Source of the DNA: Drosophila persimilis
Taxonomy: Eukaryota > Arthropoda > Insecta > Diptera > Drosophilidae
Assembly (NCBI RefSeq): GCF_003286085.1
Contig: NW_020825470.1
Coordinates: 62,001-126,000, forward strand
Direction of reading: 5' to 3'
DNA length: 64,000 nucleotides
The notes beneath the pieces are model-generated. The model was not told the DNA's origin and searched no databases. It saw nothing but the letters and a program-made list of their open reading frames with translations. Shown here piece by piece: positions 1 through 10,921 of the stretch. How positions within the stretch are numbered: position 1 is the first letter of the stretch; the number at the start of each line of letters is the position of its first letter. Position numbers and translations under genes: made by a program.

Positions 1-2626
1 CCGCCGTCCATCATCAGGTTCTCTGCTGGGGCCGTCATTTGCAGGCTGTCAGGCTTCTGTTGCTGTTTGGATTGTGCTCTTCTATCATTGCGGCATGCCT
101 TGGCCTGGCCAGCCTTCTCGGAATTTGTGTGCTGCATTAGCCGAGTGTAGCAGTTCCTGCAGAGTCTGTTATAAACTTCTTCCACAGTTGCTACTTGGAG
201 ATCCGCATGCAGTGCGTTGTTGCTCACATACCGGGGAGCATTTGTCATTGCTCTGAGAGCTTTGCTTTGGATCATCTGGAGCTTGGCCATTTGCATGCTT
301 GAAGTCAGTGGCCCCCAGACTGGCAAGGCATACTGCCATATTGGGGCAATCAGCTGCTTATAGAGGAGGACCTTTGGAGTTAGTGGGAGTTTACTGTTTC
401 TGCCGATGATCCAGTCGAGCTTTTTGATCCGGGCCCTTGTTTTAGTGACAATAGCCGCTACATGCTTATTGAAATTGAGTTTCGTATCCATATGTATTCC
501 CAGGTATGGCATGACGGATTTTTTGGCCAGGAGTTGCCCGGCTAACCTTGGAACTGGAGTGTGTTGCTGCACAGGTGAGAGAGTGTGTAGAACATGAGCA
601 GTTTTTGCAAGACTGATGGTTATTCCCCATTTCTTAGACCATGATAATGCATCAGCCAGGAGCCGCTCCACATTTTCGTTGGCTTGTTTTGGACTTAGGG
701 CAGATACGAGGTATACTGCGTCATCAGCGTACGTTGCTATCATTTGGGTTGAGTTTGCGTGTCTTGGTGGCTGCGGCATGTCGGCAGTGTAAAGATTATA
801 GAGCACTGGGCCAAGTACGCTTCCTTGCGGCACTCCAGCGGTTATGTGCTTTAGGCTTGAGGTGATGTTGTTACAGCAGACGACATGGAAGCTTCTGTCT
901 GAGAGATAGCTGGTGAGTAGAATGTATAAATTGTCAGGTATTATCGTTTTAACTTTGCAGAGAAGATGCTGATGCCAGACTCTATCAAAAGCTTCCTGGA
1001 TATCCATGTACACAGCACTGCAATGCCGCTGCGCTTCGTAGGATCTGAGGATAAATTGCGTGACTCGTCCGATTTGCTGTTCCGCTGAGTGCTAACTTCT
1101 GAAGCCAAATTGATGGTTTGGAATAGCCATGGCAAAGCTTTCTTCTTCAAAGAGTCGCTTGAGGATGAGGCGTTCAAGGATTTTGGAGAAGCCTGTAAGC
1201 TGGGTGATGGGTCTGTAGGACTCAAGCCTATCACTCGGCTTTCCTGGTTTCCTTAACATAGAGATTTTTGCGCATTTCCAGGACTTTCGGAAGTGGCCGA
1301 ACTGCAGAGCCGAGTTGCATATCAACAGCAGATACTCGATGGCGGATGTTGGCAGAGATGACGCGATTGTCGATACTGTCGAGACCGGGTGCCTTTTTCG
1401 TCTTGAGCTTCTTAATTTCCGATTTGAGTTCCTGGATGGTCACAGGTCTGATTATTTGAGCAGCTTCATCTGGACCGTTTTCTTGTAATACTGCGTTAAT
1501 TTCTTCTCTGTCTTCTAGGGCTGCCGTGATCTTTGGCGTGAAACGTGCTTCCAGGTGCTGCGCAAAGGCCTCAGCTTTTTCCTCCGTAGTTTTGCACCCA
1601 GGATCAGCAGGAGCTTGCTGCCCTTCCGCCACGTGCCCTTCTTGATTGTGTTGGTGAGCCGCCATAGTTTCTGCATGCTGTACCTATCAGTTTGGTCGTT
1701 TGTAGCTTGATCCGTTACTTATTCTGTTAGTCAGCTGATTGATAGTGCGTGCAATGAGGGGGTTGGAGCACCTATCTTTTTGGTTGATTTTGCAGAGAAT
1801 TCTTTTGATCTTGATCGCTTTCAGCGTTTGCGAGTCAAGATGAAAGTTTTGCGGTCCGTACACTGTGTGCTGGTTACTTGAGGTTTGCGAAGCCAATTCA
1901 CCTGCAATGTAAATGTTCTTTTCAAGGATAGCCACTGCATCATCTATGTCGTCGCCGTTGTGAAGTTCAGTCTCCAGATGGATTCGCTGTTCTAGGTGAG
2001 CTTGAAATCTTCTGATATTTGCATTTTTTGGTAATAGTATCTTCTTTTTTCCATATTCAGGTCTCAGGAGGAGTTTAATGATTTGCATGTTGTGATCTGA
2101 ACCTAAGTCATATGATGTTTCAATGTGAATTAAATTGTGTCTAATACCCTTATAAACCGCAAAGTCTATAGCAGACGGCATATGTCGTCGATTTGAAGGG
2201 AAATGGGTGGGGGATCCAGTGGCCAGTATGCTTTGGTCGTTTTCCTGGATGCATTTCAGAAGTGCAGCCCGTCTTCTACACGATCTTGCATTGCCCCACC
2301 ACTGGCTTTTGGCGTTCCAATCCCCAGCTACGATAAATCTGCTACCCAGAGAGTCAAATACCTGTTTAAATTGTTTATCAATCCATTCTTGTGCAGGTGG
2401 ACAATAGATCGCACCAATGTTTATTGTTTGATGGTTTTTTATTTTTGCAGCTATGGTGCACATCTGGATGGAGTTCTCTCTTGTTGGTGCGAGGGAAATG
2501 TGCGGGATGTTGTTTCTGTTGTGTTCGTCTTGCGAGCTAAATTGGTAGTCTCTCTTCATGTCGAACCAATTTCCATCGCCACCTGCATTAGCAGGGGGCA
2601 GGGAGGCTGACATGAAGAGAGAACCG
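1..2626 (-). pseudogene. LINE unit 1 (EN-RT, decayed, runs off window start)
   Basis: The endonuclease half at 1687-2613 is open for 308 codons. It shows GDWN at residues 97-100, PSAIDF at 146-151 and SDH at 172-174, the second half of an APE-type endonuclease. The first half, with the catalytic Asn and Glu, is absent. The RT part at 1-1665 is broken. A 5-bp deletion near 1357 shifts the frame in the PGLDSID region, a CAG-to-TAG stop lies at 1092-1094 in the FRSQH motif, and about 30 bp is missing near 1640. Palm motifs MDIQEAFD, GVPQGSVLGP and YADDAVY can be read on the minus strand. The C-terminal domain carries the short-form deletion also seen in units 8-10 (sequence cut after the PAENLMMDG region near position 48). 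Confidence 0.88.
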
Positions 2627-4888
2627 TTTTATTTGTTTATACTCTTATAATTAGCATATTTTACAAATTGTTTCGCGCCAACTGCTTATCTACATTAGTA
2701 GTTGCATGTAGTTGCAGAAGTGGCTGTAAATTGGCAGGGTAACATTTCTTACGGTATTGGCTTACTTGGTATTTATTTTTTTTTAGTAGCTATCGATAAT
2801 TTGGCTAAATGCCAGGGTAACACTAAACTTATTGCTACTTTCTTTACATTGTTTTTGTTTTTAATTATTTCAGGTGGAGTATGCCTATTGGTCTCGTCGT
2901 CGGCTGCGAAGTGGAATCCTTGCGAGTGTCGGCGCTAAACTGTGACTGCAGGACAGCATCAACAGTGCTGAAGCTGGCCAAGGTCCAGTGCATCGTCATT
3001 CTGGATGTGGATTACCAATTTCTGTGAAGGTGAAGTGGCTTCGTATCTGTGGAAGAATAAAAAGGTTTTTAGTTTCTTTTCAGCCGCTGCCATCATCTGG
3101 ATTCTGGAGCTGCCGCCGTCCATCATCAGGTTCTCTGCTGGGGCCGTCATTTGCCTGCGTAGCAGCTGCATTAGCGCTACTGCGGCTGATTTCCATATTG
3201 TGTGTTGCAAATGGATTGCGCAGCCAGTTCTCGCGTCTGACTTGGAACAGTATTGTTTGGATGGCTGTCAGGCTTCTGTTGCTGTTTGGATTGTGCTCTT
3301 CTATCATTGCGGCATACCTTGGCCTGGCCAGCCTTCTTGGAATGTATGGGTGCGTTGCGATCTCACAGGCAAGTAAATTTGTGTGCTGCATTAGCCGAGT
3401 GTAGCAGTTCCTTCAGAGTCTGTTATAAACTTTCTCCACAGTTGCTACTTGGAAATCCGCATGCAGTGCGTTGTTGCTCACATACCGGGGAGCATTTGAC
3501 ATTGCTCTGAGGGCTTTGCTTTGGATCGTCTGGAGCTTGGCCATTTGCATGCTTGAAGTCAGTGGCCCCCAGACTGGCATGGCATACTGCCATATTGGGG
3601 CAACCTTTGGAGGTAGTGGGAGTTTACTGTTTCTGCCGATGATCCAGTCGAGCTTTTTGATCCGGGCCCTTGTTTTAGTGCCAATAGCCGCTACATGCTT
3701 ATTGAAATTGAGCTTCGTATCCATATGTATTCCCAGGTATGGCATGACGGATTTTTTGGCCACGAGTTGCCCGGCTAACCTTGGAGCTGGAGTGTGTTGC
3801 TGCACAGGTGAGAGAGTGTGTAGAACATGAGCAGTTTTTGCAAGACTGATGGTTATTCCCCATTTCTTAGACCATGATAATGCATCAGCCACGAGCCGCT
3901 CCACATTTTCGTTGGCTTGTTTTGGACTTAGGGCAGATACGAGGTATACTGCGTCATCAGCGTACGTTGCTAGCATTTGGGTTGAGTTTGCGTGTCTTGG
4001 TGGCTGCGGCATGTCGGCAGTGTAAAGATTATAGAGCACTGGGCCAAGTACGCTTCCTTGCGGCACTCCAGCGGTTATGTGCTTTAGGCTTGAGGTGATG
4101 TTGTTACAGCAGACGACTTTGAAGCTTCTGTCTGAGAGATAGCTGGTGAGTAGAATGTATAAATTGTCAGGTATTATCGTTTTAACTTTGCAGAGAAGAT
4201 GCTGATGCCAGACTCTATCAAAAGCTTCCTGGATATCCATGTACACAGCACTGCAATGCCTCTGCGCTTCGTAGGATCTGAGGATAAATTGCGTGACTCG
4301 TCCGATTTGCTGTTCCGCTGAGTGCTGATTTCTGAAGCCAAATTGATGGTTTGGAATAGCCATGGCAAAGCTTTCTTCTTCAAAGAGTCGCTTGAGGATG
4401 AGGTGTTCAAGGATTTTGGAGAAGCCTGTAAGCTGGCTGATGGGTCTATAGGACTCAAGCCTATCACTCGGCTTTCCTGGTTTCCTTAACATAGAGATTT
4501 TTGCGCATTTCCAGGACTTTGGGAAGTGGCCGAACTGCAGAGCCGAGTTGCATATCAACAGCAGATACTCGATGGCGGATGTTGGTAGAGATTTAATGAC
4601 GCGATTGAGCTTCTTAATTTTCGATTTGAGTTCCTGGATGGTCACAGGTCTGATTATTTGAGCAGCTTCATCTGGACCGTTTTCTTGTAATACTGCGTTA
4701 ATTTCTTCTCTGTCTTCTAGGGCTGCCGTGATCTTTGGCGTGAAACGTGCTTCCAGGTGCTGCGCAAAGGCCTCAGCTTTTTCCTCCGTAGTTTTGCACC
4801 GTAGCTTGCTGCCCTTCCGCCACGTGCCTTCTGACTGGCAGATTTGGAATGGGCTGTCTCTTGATTGTGTTGGTGAGCCGCCATAGTT
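2627..4888 (-). pseudogene. LINE unit 2, RT and 3' region (left of the LTR element)
   Basis: RT is open at 3413-4645 (410 codons) with YADDAVY, GVPQGSVLGP and AFDRVW. A 36-bp in-frame deletion removes the conserved KAPGLD block (the frame reads straight from KKL to NRVIKSL). A 24-bp deletion removes LLYKQLI in the thumb. The frame ends at a TGC-to-TGA stop (3413-3415) that units 4-7 share. Downstream are the C-terminal tail (2959-3404) and the 3' region (2627-2958) with TATCGATA at 2791-2798. About 20 bp is lost near 2883. The unit is split by the Ty3/gypsy insertion; its endonuclease half resumes at 14707. Confidence 0.88.
2791..2798. promoter_or_regulatory. DRE-like palindrome TATCGATA in the LINE 3' region
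   Basis: TATCGATA matches the Drosophila DNA-replication-related element bound by DREF. It recurs in every unit that keeps the 3' region: 18780, 24451, 26858, 29250, 31641, 35667, 47308 and 50456. It is deleted in unit 3. An imperfect repeat, GCCAGGGTAACA / GGCAGGGTAACA, flanks it on both sides. In the sense (minus) direction it lies about 170 bp upstream of the next unit's first codon. Promoter activity is inferred, not shown. Confidence 0.4.
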
Positions 4889-5845
4889 TGTAACGAACCG
4901 TTCTTATCCGTCTGATGCAGCTGGGCTGGCTCAGCGGTCGGTAGGCTCGCTGCAACAATATTTGTATGTTGCCCCGACGACAAGTAAGAAGGCACGGGTT
5001 GGGTCTTGTACTGGTATGCTAATATGCTTTATTGGTATCTTAAGTCTATCTTACGCTATTCCGACTCCGGTGCTGGTTCTCCTCTTGGTTCTCCTCTGTG
5101 GTTCGATGAGCGCGTCGCTCCCTGGGACCCCCACGGCGTCGTCAAGCGTGGCACCGCCGGCTCTACTGACTGGGGCTAGCGATTCTTGGCACGTGGCCCA
5201 AATACGCCTCTCAGTCAGGCGCCTGACGCGTTCGCTCTCACTCGACTCACTTGGCTTTTCGGCCCGAGGGTGCCTCACTCCTGGTGGGATGCGCTTCAAG
5301 CGTGGCGCCGTTGGTTCAAGGGATTGGGGTCTTTGGCTCTTGGCTGCACGCTCGAGTCCGCCTCTCAATCCTCACACAACGCGTTCGCTTTCTAAAGTTC
5401 TTTTCCCTTCGCTTGGTCTCACTTTCGTGGCTCACTATTCACTTCACTCTTGTTAGCTCCGTTTGCTGACTGTCCTCGTTCCTGGTCGCGGCCCTCCTCT
5501 TATAGGCTCGCTTCTGCGTCGGCGCCGCCGATGCCGCCTGGCGCTAACGGCACTTTCCGCTATGCGGTGCCCGTATTTTTCCATCGGCGTTCCTTCATTC
5601 CCTTGTCGCTCTCCAACGGGACCTGGCTGGTGGCGTGATCTCATGACCATATTTGGTCATGCGCTGGGCCACTGCCGGCCCGATCCCGTCATCCCGCTGC
5701 TCTCTCTCCAGGGGTCCTCCCCTCTCATCTTGGGACCCCGGGAGAGCTCTCCTTGGGAATTCGCCGCCTCCGGATATCCCCGGATAACGGCCGTTAGCGC
5801 TTAACCCTATACTGCCCCCTACGTGTGGGAATACCTTTCCTCACA
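4889..5845 (-). repeat. 3' LTR of LTR element 1
   Basis: It is 957 bp, bounded by TG and CA when read on the plus strand (TGTAACGAACC to CCTCACA) and nearly identical to the copy at 13750-14706. Differences are scattered single bases (for example near 4905, 5127 and 5407). It abuts target duplication agtt on the left and the polypurine tract on the right, which fixes it as the 3' LTR of a minus-strand element. Confidence 0.95.
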
Positions 5846-5860
5846 CTTCCCCCTTTCTTT
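5846..5860 (-). other. Polypurine tract of LTR element 1
   Basis: On the minus strand the sequence directly before the 3' LTR is AAAGAAAGGGGGAAG, a purine run of the kind that primes plus-strand DNA synthesis in LTR retrotransposons. Confidence 0.8.
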
Positions 5861-6190
5861 TATTGGCGGAAAATCCCGGTTTTCCGCGTCCCAGGTTTGG
5901 GATGTTTCAAAAACCCCGCGCGACTGGCGCGCGCGTGCTTTGTTCTCGACCCGGGTGCCCCCTGGCGCCCTCTTTCGGCCTTGCGCCTTGCGGCGTTGCC
6001 GTATCTCTTCGATGCGCGCGATCGATTCGATTCCCCCTTATCGATAGTTCGCATAGGAGCTTCTTTCGCCCCGCCCGATATAGGGTATGGTCGCTATTCT
6101 GACCTACTCGATATGACACAGCGTTGCCCTTACGCTCCACTCGATAAAGCGTAGGGTCAGTTCCTCTGCTGCAAGGTAAGACCAGGTTTT
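5861..6190. other. Non-coding 3' region of LTR element 1
   Basis: This 330-bp stretch lies between the polypurine tract and the Helentron. It has short overlapping frames on both strands with no recognisable motif. I see no gene in it. Confidence 0.6.
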
Positions 6191-7283
6191 TATACCCGAT
6201 ACTCAAAATGAGTATTGGGGTATATTAGATTTGTGGTAAAAGTGGATGTGTGTAACGTCCAGAAGGAATCGTTTCCGACCCTATAAAGTATATATATTCT
6301 TGATCAGCATCAATAGCCGAGTCGATTGAGCCCTGTCTGTCTGTCCGTCCGTCCGTCCGTCCGTCTGTCCGTCTGTCCGTCTGTCCGTCCCCTTCAGCGC
6401 CTAATGCTCAAAGACTATAAGAGCTAGAGCAACGATGTTTTGGATCCAGACTTCTGTGATATGTCACTGCTCCAAAAATATTTCAAAGGGCGAAAATCTG
6501 TGGCATCCACAATTTCGACGATACGAGAAAACTAAAAACGCAGAATCGTAGAAGATGACTATATCTTCTAGAGTGCAAAATCTGAACCAGATCGTATAAT
6601 TATTACAGCCAGAATCACGAAAACAATTTCACTCTTTCTCGCTCTGTCTCACTCTAACACACAGGTTTCATGGTCGGTTTTGCCAATTGCAAAATATGAG
6701 TTCAAGGATCTCAGAACCTATAAAAGCCAGAGCAACCAAATTTGGTATCCACACTCCTGTGATATCGGACCTTGACCGTTTCGTGTCAAAATTTCGCCAC
6801 ACCCCCTTCCGCCCCCGCAAAGGACGAAAATCTGAGGCAACCACAAATCTCAGAGACTATTAAGGCTAGAGTAACCAAATTTGGTGCACACACTCCTTTA
6901 AAATGTCACTATAAAACGTATATCTCAGAATTTCGCCCCACCCCCATCCGCCCCCACAAAGGACGAAAATCTGTTGCATCCACAATATTGCAGATTTGAG
7001 AAAACTAAAAACGCAGAATTATAGATAATGACCATATCTATTAGACTGCTGAATCTGGATCAGATCAGACCATTTTTTTAGCCAAAAGGAACAAATCAAT
7101 TTGCAGTGGCTACGCAGCGCCCGACGTCACGCTCAGACTGATTTTCTGTCTCTCTCGCACGCACTCTTTGTCGTGTCGTTAAATATTAGCGGCGTCTGCC
7201 GGAGGAGAGCCATACTGACTTAGTATCGGGTATAACCTTAGAGTTGCGGTGTCCGCAGCAACTCACAACGTTCCCCCTCGTTT
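6191..7283 (+). mobile_element. DINE-1/INE-1-like Helentron, copy 1 (subtype A)
   Basis: It starts TATACCCGATACTCAAAATG with a small hairpin (ACTCAAAATGAGT). A (GTCY)n microsatellite lies at about 6336-6390. It ends with a hairpin built on GAGTTGCGG and the terminal CCCCCTCGTTT. Such 5' inverted repeats, GTCY tract and 3' hairpin are the marks of DINE-1/mini-me Helentrons, which are non-autonomous and lack coding capacity. No target duplication is seen. Inside are about three degenerate copies of a 150-bp motif (actataag-gctagag ... CCCCTTCCGCCCC ... GGACGAAAATCTG). About 35 bp of the first copy is deleted near 6488. It is inserted in a T-rich tract of LTR element 1, antisense to it. Confidence 0.88.
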
Positions 7284-7370
7284 TTTTTTTTTTTTGTTTT
7301 TTTTTTTTAGTTGTTCTTGTTTTCCGTTACTTCTTTTTTCCCATTCCTCTTCTCTACTCTTCTTTTCTCC

Positions 7371-7847
7371 TCAATACTTAGCCCGGAATACCTCCTGCCG
7401 ATCGGTGGACACCAACAGCCGGTACCGGACGCCACCGTCGTTGACCAGACGCTTCACCCTCCTTGCGGTTGGCTTTATCCGCGCGAGAGAGCGCGTGACG
7501 ACGGCCGGCCACTCCTCGCGGTTGACGGACCGCCACCGTGAGTTGTCCGCCGACCTCGTCTGGGGCCCCGATGCCTGGCGCTGGAGCTCGGGCCGGCGCG
7601 CCTCCGCCCGCTCCCCTGGGCACGACGCCTGTCGGCCCAGCTTCGGTCGCTCGCCCTGGCCGGGTTCCGGCCATCGCCAAGGACCTCTCTCCCATGGCTC
7701 AGGTGAGTGTTGTTCCGCGGCCTCGTCCTTCTTCGCTTCCGCCGTTGCTCTCGCGCCGTCATCCGCTTCGCCGTCGGTCGCCACCTCGACTTCGGGTGCC
7801 GCCGCTGGGCCCTCCGCCGTCAGTGATGTTGGCGTGTTCGTCGCCAT
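7371..7847 (-). CDS. Unrecognised ORF downstream of pol in LTR element 1
   Basis: This 158-codon ORF sits between integrase and the 3' LTR, in the sense orientation of the element. Its N-terminal two thirds are acidic and Ala/Pro-rich. The last 50 residues are basic and ordered-looking (REEWPAVV, RRVKRLVND, RYRLLVS). No membrane segment or signal peptide is visible, so it is not an envelope protein. Its ATG lies inside the end of the preceding ORF (7820-8717), overlapping by 28 bases in another frame. It could be a separate gene or the C-terminal part of that ORF after a frameshift. I recognise no family. The plus strand is also open here because the DNA is GC-rich. Confidence 0.45.
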   Translation of the reverse strand: MATNTPTSLTAEGPAAAPEVEVATDGEADDGARATAEAKKDEAAEQHSPEPWERGPWRWPEPGQGERPKLGRQASCPGERAEARRPELQRQASGPQTRSADNSRWRSVNREEWPAVVTRSLARIKPTARRVKRLVNDGGVRYRLLVSTDRQEVFRAKY

Positions 7848-8717
7848 TGGTGCGCGACGTCCCGTTTGTGGCGCTCCGCCTCCGCTTCTTGCGCCTCCTT
7901 TTCAGCCTCCTGCGTGGCCTTCAGCCTCTTTGCCAGCGTCAGGGCGTCCTCCCATACACGCCGTTGCCTCCGCTCCTCCGTCGCCGCGGCCAGCGCGAAC
8001 CGCCGGTGCCATTCCGCGAGGCGTCGTGCCTCAGCGGCCGCGTTGTTTTCCGTGATGTCGGCCTGCGTTGTCTGCGGCTCCTTGACCGCGGTTTCGGTCG
8101 GCGTTGGCTGCCGCTCCTCGACCTGTGGGTCTGTCGGTCGCTGATCCTCTCGCCGCGCCGTCGACCTCCCCCTTGTGCGTGCCGACGACTCCTCTTCCTT
8201 GGCCGTACGCGTCGAACGCGTGGACGCCCGCTTCGAGGCCCGCTCCCTGGGCTCCTCCTTCCGCGTCTCCGTGCGCCCCCTCCTTCCTCCCTCAGGCCGC
8301 TCCTCGCGCTTGCCGGTGTGGGGCTCCTCGCGCTTGCTGGTGCGGGGCTCCTTGCGTCTGCTGGTCCGGTGCTCCTCGCGCTTGGTGTGGGGCTCCTCGC
8401 GTCTGCTGGTCCGGGGCTCCTCGCGCTTCGCCTCGCGTGCGCGTTTTCTCCGTGGCGCCGGCTCACAGCTCACCAATTCCAGATCACTTTCCGCCTGCCG
8501 TCGGTCCCATGGATCCCGCGGTTGACACTAGCGATGAGGCCAATAGCTGCAGCTCCGGGGACCTACTCCTGCTCGCCCTTTGCTCCTCGCGCTCGACCTG
8601 GTACGCCTGCCGCCGACTTTGCGTATCACCCATAGCCTGATACCCGCGGCGAATCCATTTTCGCTGCTCCGTTATATACCTTATTAAATGCTGCTGCATC
8701 TTACCCTTTTTTTCCAC
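7820..8717 (-). pseudogene. Arg/Glu-rich repeat ORF of LTR element 1, frameshifted
   Basis: Two adjoining minus-strand frames look like one reading frame with a shift between about 8530 and 8484. The first (8717-8484, 77 codons) is polar with an RSRSPEL segment. The second (8476-7820, 218 codons) begins with an imperfect peptide repeat around REEPRTSK, followed by a region rich in R, E and T, and ends in a long charged helix-prone segment (EARRLAEWHRRFALAAA, KATQEAEKEAQEAEAER) that looks like a coiled coil. It lies 3' of integrase, where some gypsy elements carry env or accessory genes; no transmembrane stretch is present. Function unknown. Confidence 0.45.
8309..8440. repeat. Imperfect minisatellite encoding REEPRTSK-like repeats
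   Basis: GC-rich units of about 24 bp built on GGCTCCTCGCGTCTGCTGGT recur about five times with substitutions and length changes. On the minus strand they encode eight-residue repeats of the type REEPRTSK / REEPHTK in the accessory ORF of LTR element 1. Confidence 0.7.
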
Positions 8718-9749
8718 GTGGTCAACTTTTGAAAAGACCTGATCGTGCGCTGCCCCCTCCTTTATAAGAGCGCGTGCCGGTGCTCACCGTTCCCTGTAAC
8801 GGTGCCTTACATGGGCCCGTGGGACGGCTCTCACTTGCCTTCCAGCTGGCTCTCTCGCTCGCTCCCGTTTTGAAAGTTATCCGCGCCTCTCGCCGCGTTA
8901 ACCCTAGGGTGCCCCCTGGTTTTGTTAGCCTTCCTTCGGTTCCCACTTCTTCTTCCTATTTCTCTTTTTTTTTTTATTTGGCCCTTTCTACTTCCAGGTC
9001 TGGCGACGTGTTGTTTGGCTTCGCCTTGAATCTGGTAAGCCTCCCGAGTTCTTGGGTTCCTCATCTCACCTTGCCTTTTCTTCCAGCCCGTCCTTGGGTT
9101 CCGATCCAGGGTGCTGACCGATCTCCCAGCCCGTGATCAATAGGTCCTCCGACCTTTCGCCCGTGCTGCCAAACATCGGCCCGCCCCCCGTGGCCAGCTC
9201 CGCCCGTCTCTGTCCCGCCATCCCCGACCTTAGCAGCTGGCATCGATGCCCTGGACCCGGACCCGAACTTCTGCTCATCTCGGAACCCCCTTCTCGGGTG
9301 CCCCCTCGTCCGTCGACGCACCACGCAACCCGCCCTCTGGGGTAATGGTAACCCGGGTATCTTCTACCTTCTTTGCCTTTGATCAGTTCCTATTGGCTGA
9401 CGAGCTAATCCTCCCTTTTTTTTCTTGTAGGTCCAGCTTCATTGGTCCGCCGGCCGCCGTCTTCTGCTTAGTTTTACTGAACCTTAATTGTAAGAGTATC
9501 CTGTATGGCCTTGTCCTGCGTGGCATCCAGTTGGGCCGCCCGCTCCTCCCTTGTGAGCGATTCCTGTCCTGCGTGACACGCGTGGTTCTTAGTTTTACTG
9601 AACCTTAGTTGTAGGAGTATCCTGTACGAACTTGTCCTGCGTGGCATCCAGCTGGGACTCTCCTTTCTGCCCCTGCCGCTAGTTTCTGTCTTTCGTGCTC
9701 GTCCATCCTTCTCCGTATGCCTCGCCCGTTGCCCCTCCTTGTGCGTCGT
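8718..9749. other. Non-coding stretch between accessory ORFs and integrase
   Basis: About 1 kb without a convincing ORF. It is pyrimidine-rich on the plus strand and holds a duplicated segment of about 69 bp (9467-9535 and 9588-9656). Short frames such as 9061-9324 on the minus strand are low-complexity and have no visible motif. Confidence 0.5.
9467..9656. repeat. Direct repeat, 69 bp, period 121 bp
   Basis: The segment starting CTTAGTTTTACTGAACCTTA at 9467 recurs at 9588 and ends with GGCATCCAGTTGGG / GGCATCCAGCTGGG. Only a handful of bases differ. It lies in the untranslated part of LTR element 1 just downstream (in element sense) of integrase. Confidence 0.8.
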
Positions 9750-10660
9750 CTACCCTTCGGTTCCAGGGCCTGTTTCAGGGGTTCCTTCCCCGGGTTGTGG
9801 CTTCAGGTCCCCTATATGGGCGGTCCGCGTCCGTTTCTCGCTGTCCTTCTTTAATTTACAAATGACCGGGGACACGAAATCCATTATGGTGTAGGGACCG
9901 TCATATTTCGGGGCCAGTTTTGCCGCAAACCCTTCGGCCGCGTTGGATAGATGGTGTTGCTTGGCCCATACCTTGTCTCCAATCGTGGGTTTCCACGTTC
10001 TCCTCCTCAGGTTATAATACCTCGCCTGGTCCTGCGCCGCTCTTTCGAGATTCCGCATCACCAGTTGAAATACCTCTCTCAACTTGGCAGCGTTCTCGTC
10101 CGGAGTGAGCGTGCCCTGTCCTGTGCCCAGCGCTTCGTCATCGTATAGAGCCTTTGGTAGCCTCGGCTCTCTCCCTTGGACCACAAACGCCGGCGAGTAC
10201 CCGGTGGATTCGGACTCCTGAATTTACGGCCAGCATTATCTCTGGGCATTTCTCATACCAGTTCCTCTGGTTCCCTTCGGTGAACTGAGCTATCATAGTT
10301 TTCACTGTCCGGTTAGTTCGCTCCGTCGGGTTCTCCTGCGGCGTGTACGGGGCCGTGAACTGATGCCGTACACCCATCTGCTCCTCTTAAAAGCTCTACT
10401 TGTGAACTGGACGCCATTATCCGTGATCACCACCTTCGGCACGCCAAACCGGGACACGATGCGCTCTCGGAACGCTTTTGTTAGTGCTTCCGCCGTGCCC
10501 TTTCTCAAGGGGACCAACTCGGTCCATTTCGAGAACCGATCCACCATCACCAATAACATGGCATTCCCATGCTTTGACCTGGGCAGAGGGACCACGAAGT
10601 CGGCACACACCGTTGCCCACGGCTCCTCTGGCACTCGTGTCAGCATTTTTCCGGCCGCAT
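9750..10660 (-). pseudogene. Integrase remnant of LTR element 1
   Basis: Three overlapping frames together give an rve-type integrase core: ADFVVPLPR with the first Asp and ITDNGVQF with the second (both within 10302-10660), then YTPQENPTERTNR with the Glu (10138-10377). A C-terminal part with GDKVWAKQH and KYDGPYT, the usual GPY/F module of gypsy integrases, follows at 9750-10184. Frameshifts lie near 10370 and 10200. The N-terminal HHCC zinc-binding domain is missing because a deletion fuses RNase H directly to the region before the core. It would have catalysed cDNA insertion; in this state it cannot. Confidence 0.85.
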
Positions 10661-10921
10661 TATAGCCCATATAATGGCCAGACACTCCTTTTCAGTCGCC
10701 GAATAGTTCTTTTCCGCGCTATTCAGGGTCCTACTGGCGTATGAGATGACCCTCTCGCCCTTCTCCGTCTCTTGCGTCAGGATCGCCCCCAGTCCGTAGT
10801 CGCTGGCGTCCGTCTGGAGCACGAATTTCTTTGAGAAATCTGGGCATGCCAACACCGGGTCTGCTGTCAGCCGACTTTTTACGTCCTCGAACGCTTGTTG
10901 CTGCTCCGTTGACCATTCCCA
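10661..10921 (-). pseudogene. RNase H remnant of LTR element 1
   Basis: The frame reads through PDFSKKFVLQTDASDYGLGA, VISYASRTLN and NYSATEKECLAIIWAI, typical of the RNase H start in Ty3/gypsy pol (the DAS Asp and the TEKE Glu are present). It is separated from RT by the TAG at 10922-10924 and stops at CLAIIWA, where a deletion removes the rest of RNase H and the integrase N-terminus. Confidence 0.82.

Noticed and set aside
2203..2610. Plus-strand frames repeated across LINE units (MGGGSSGQYALVVFLDAFQ type)
   Set aside because: They are the exact complement of the endonuclease coding region and recur only because the units are copies.
6336..6390. GTCC/GTCTGTCC run as a CRISPR-like or independent satellite array
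   Set aside because: It is the GTCY microsatellite internal to every Helentron copy and has no spacers.
7249..8635. Long plus-strand ORFs of 268 and 365 codons
   Set aside because: They are Pro/Arg/Leu-rich shadows of the GC-rich minus-strand ORFs of LTR element 1, have no motif, and lie opposite to the element's sense strand.
5846..9749. An env gene in LTR element 1
   Set aside because: No frame there shows a signal peptide, furin-like site or transmembrane segment.
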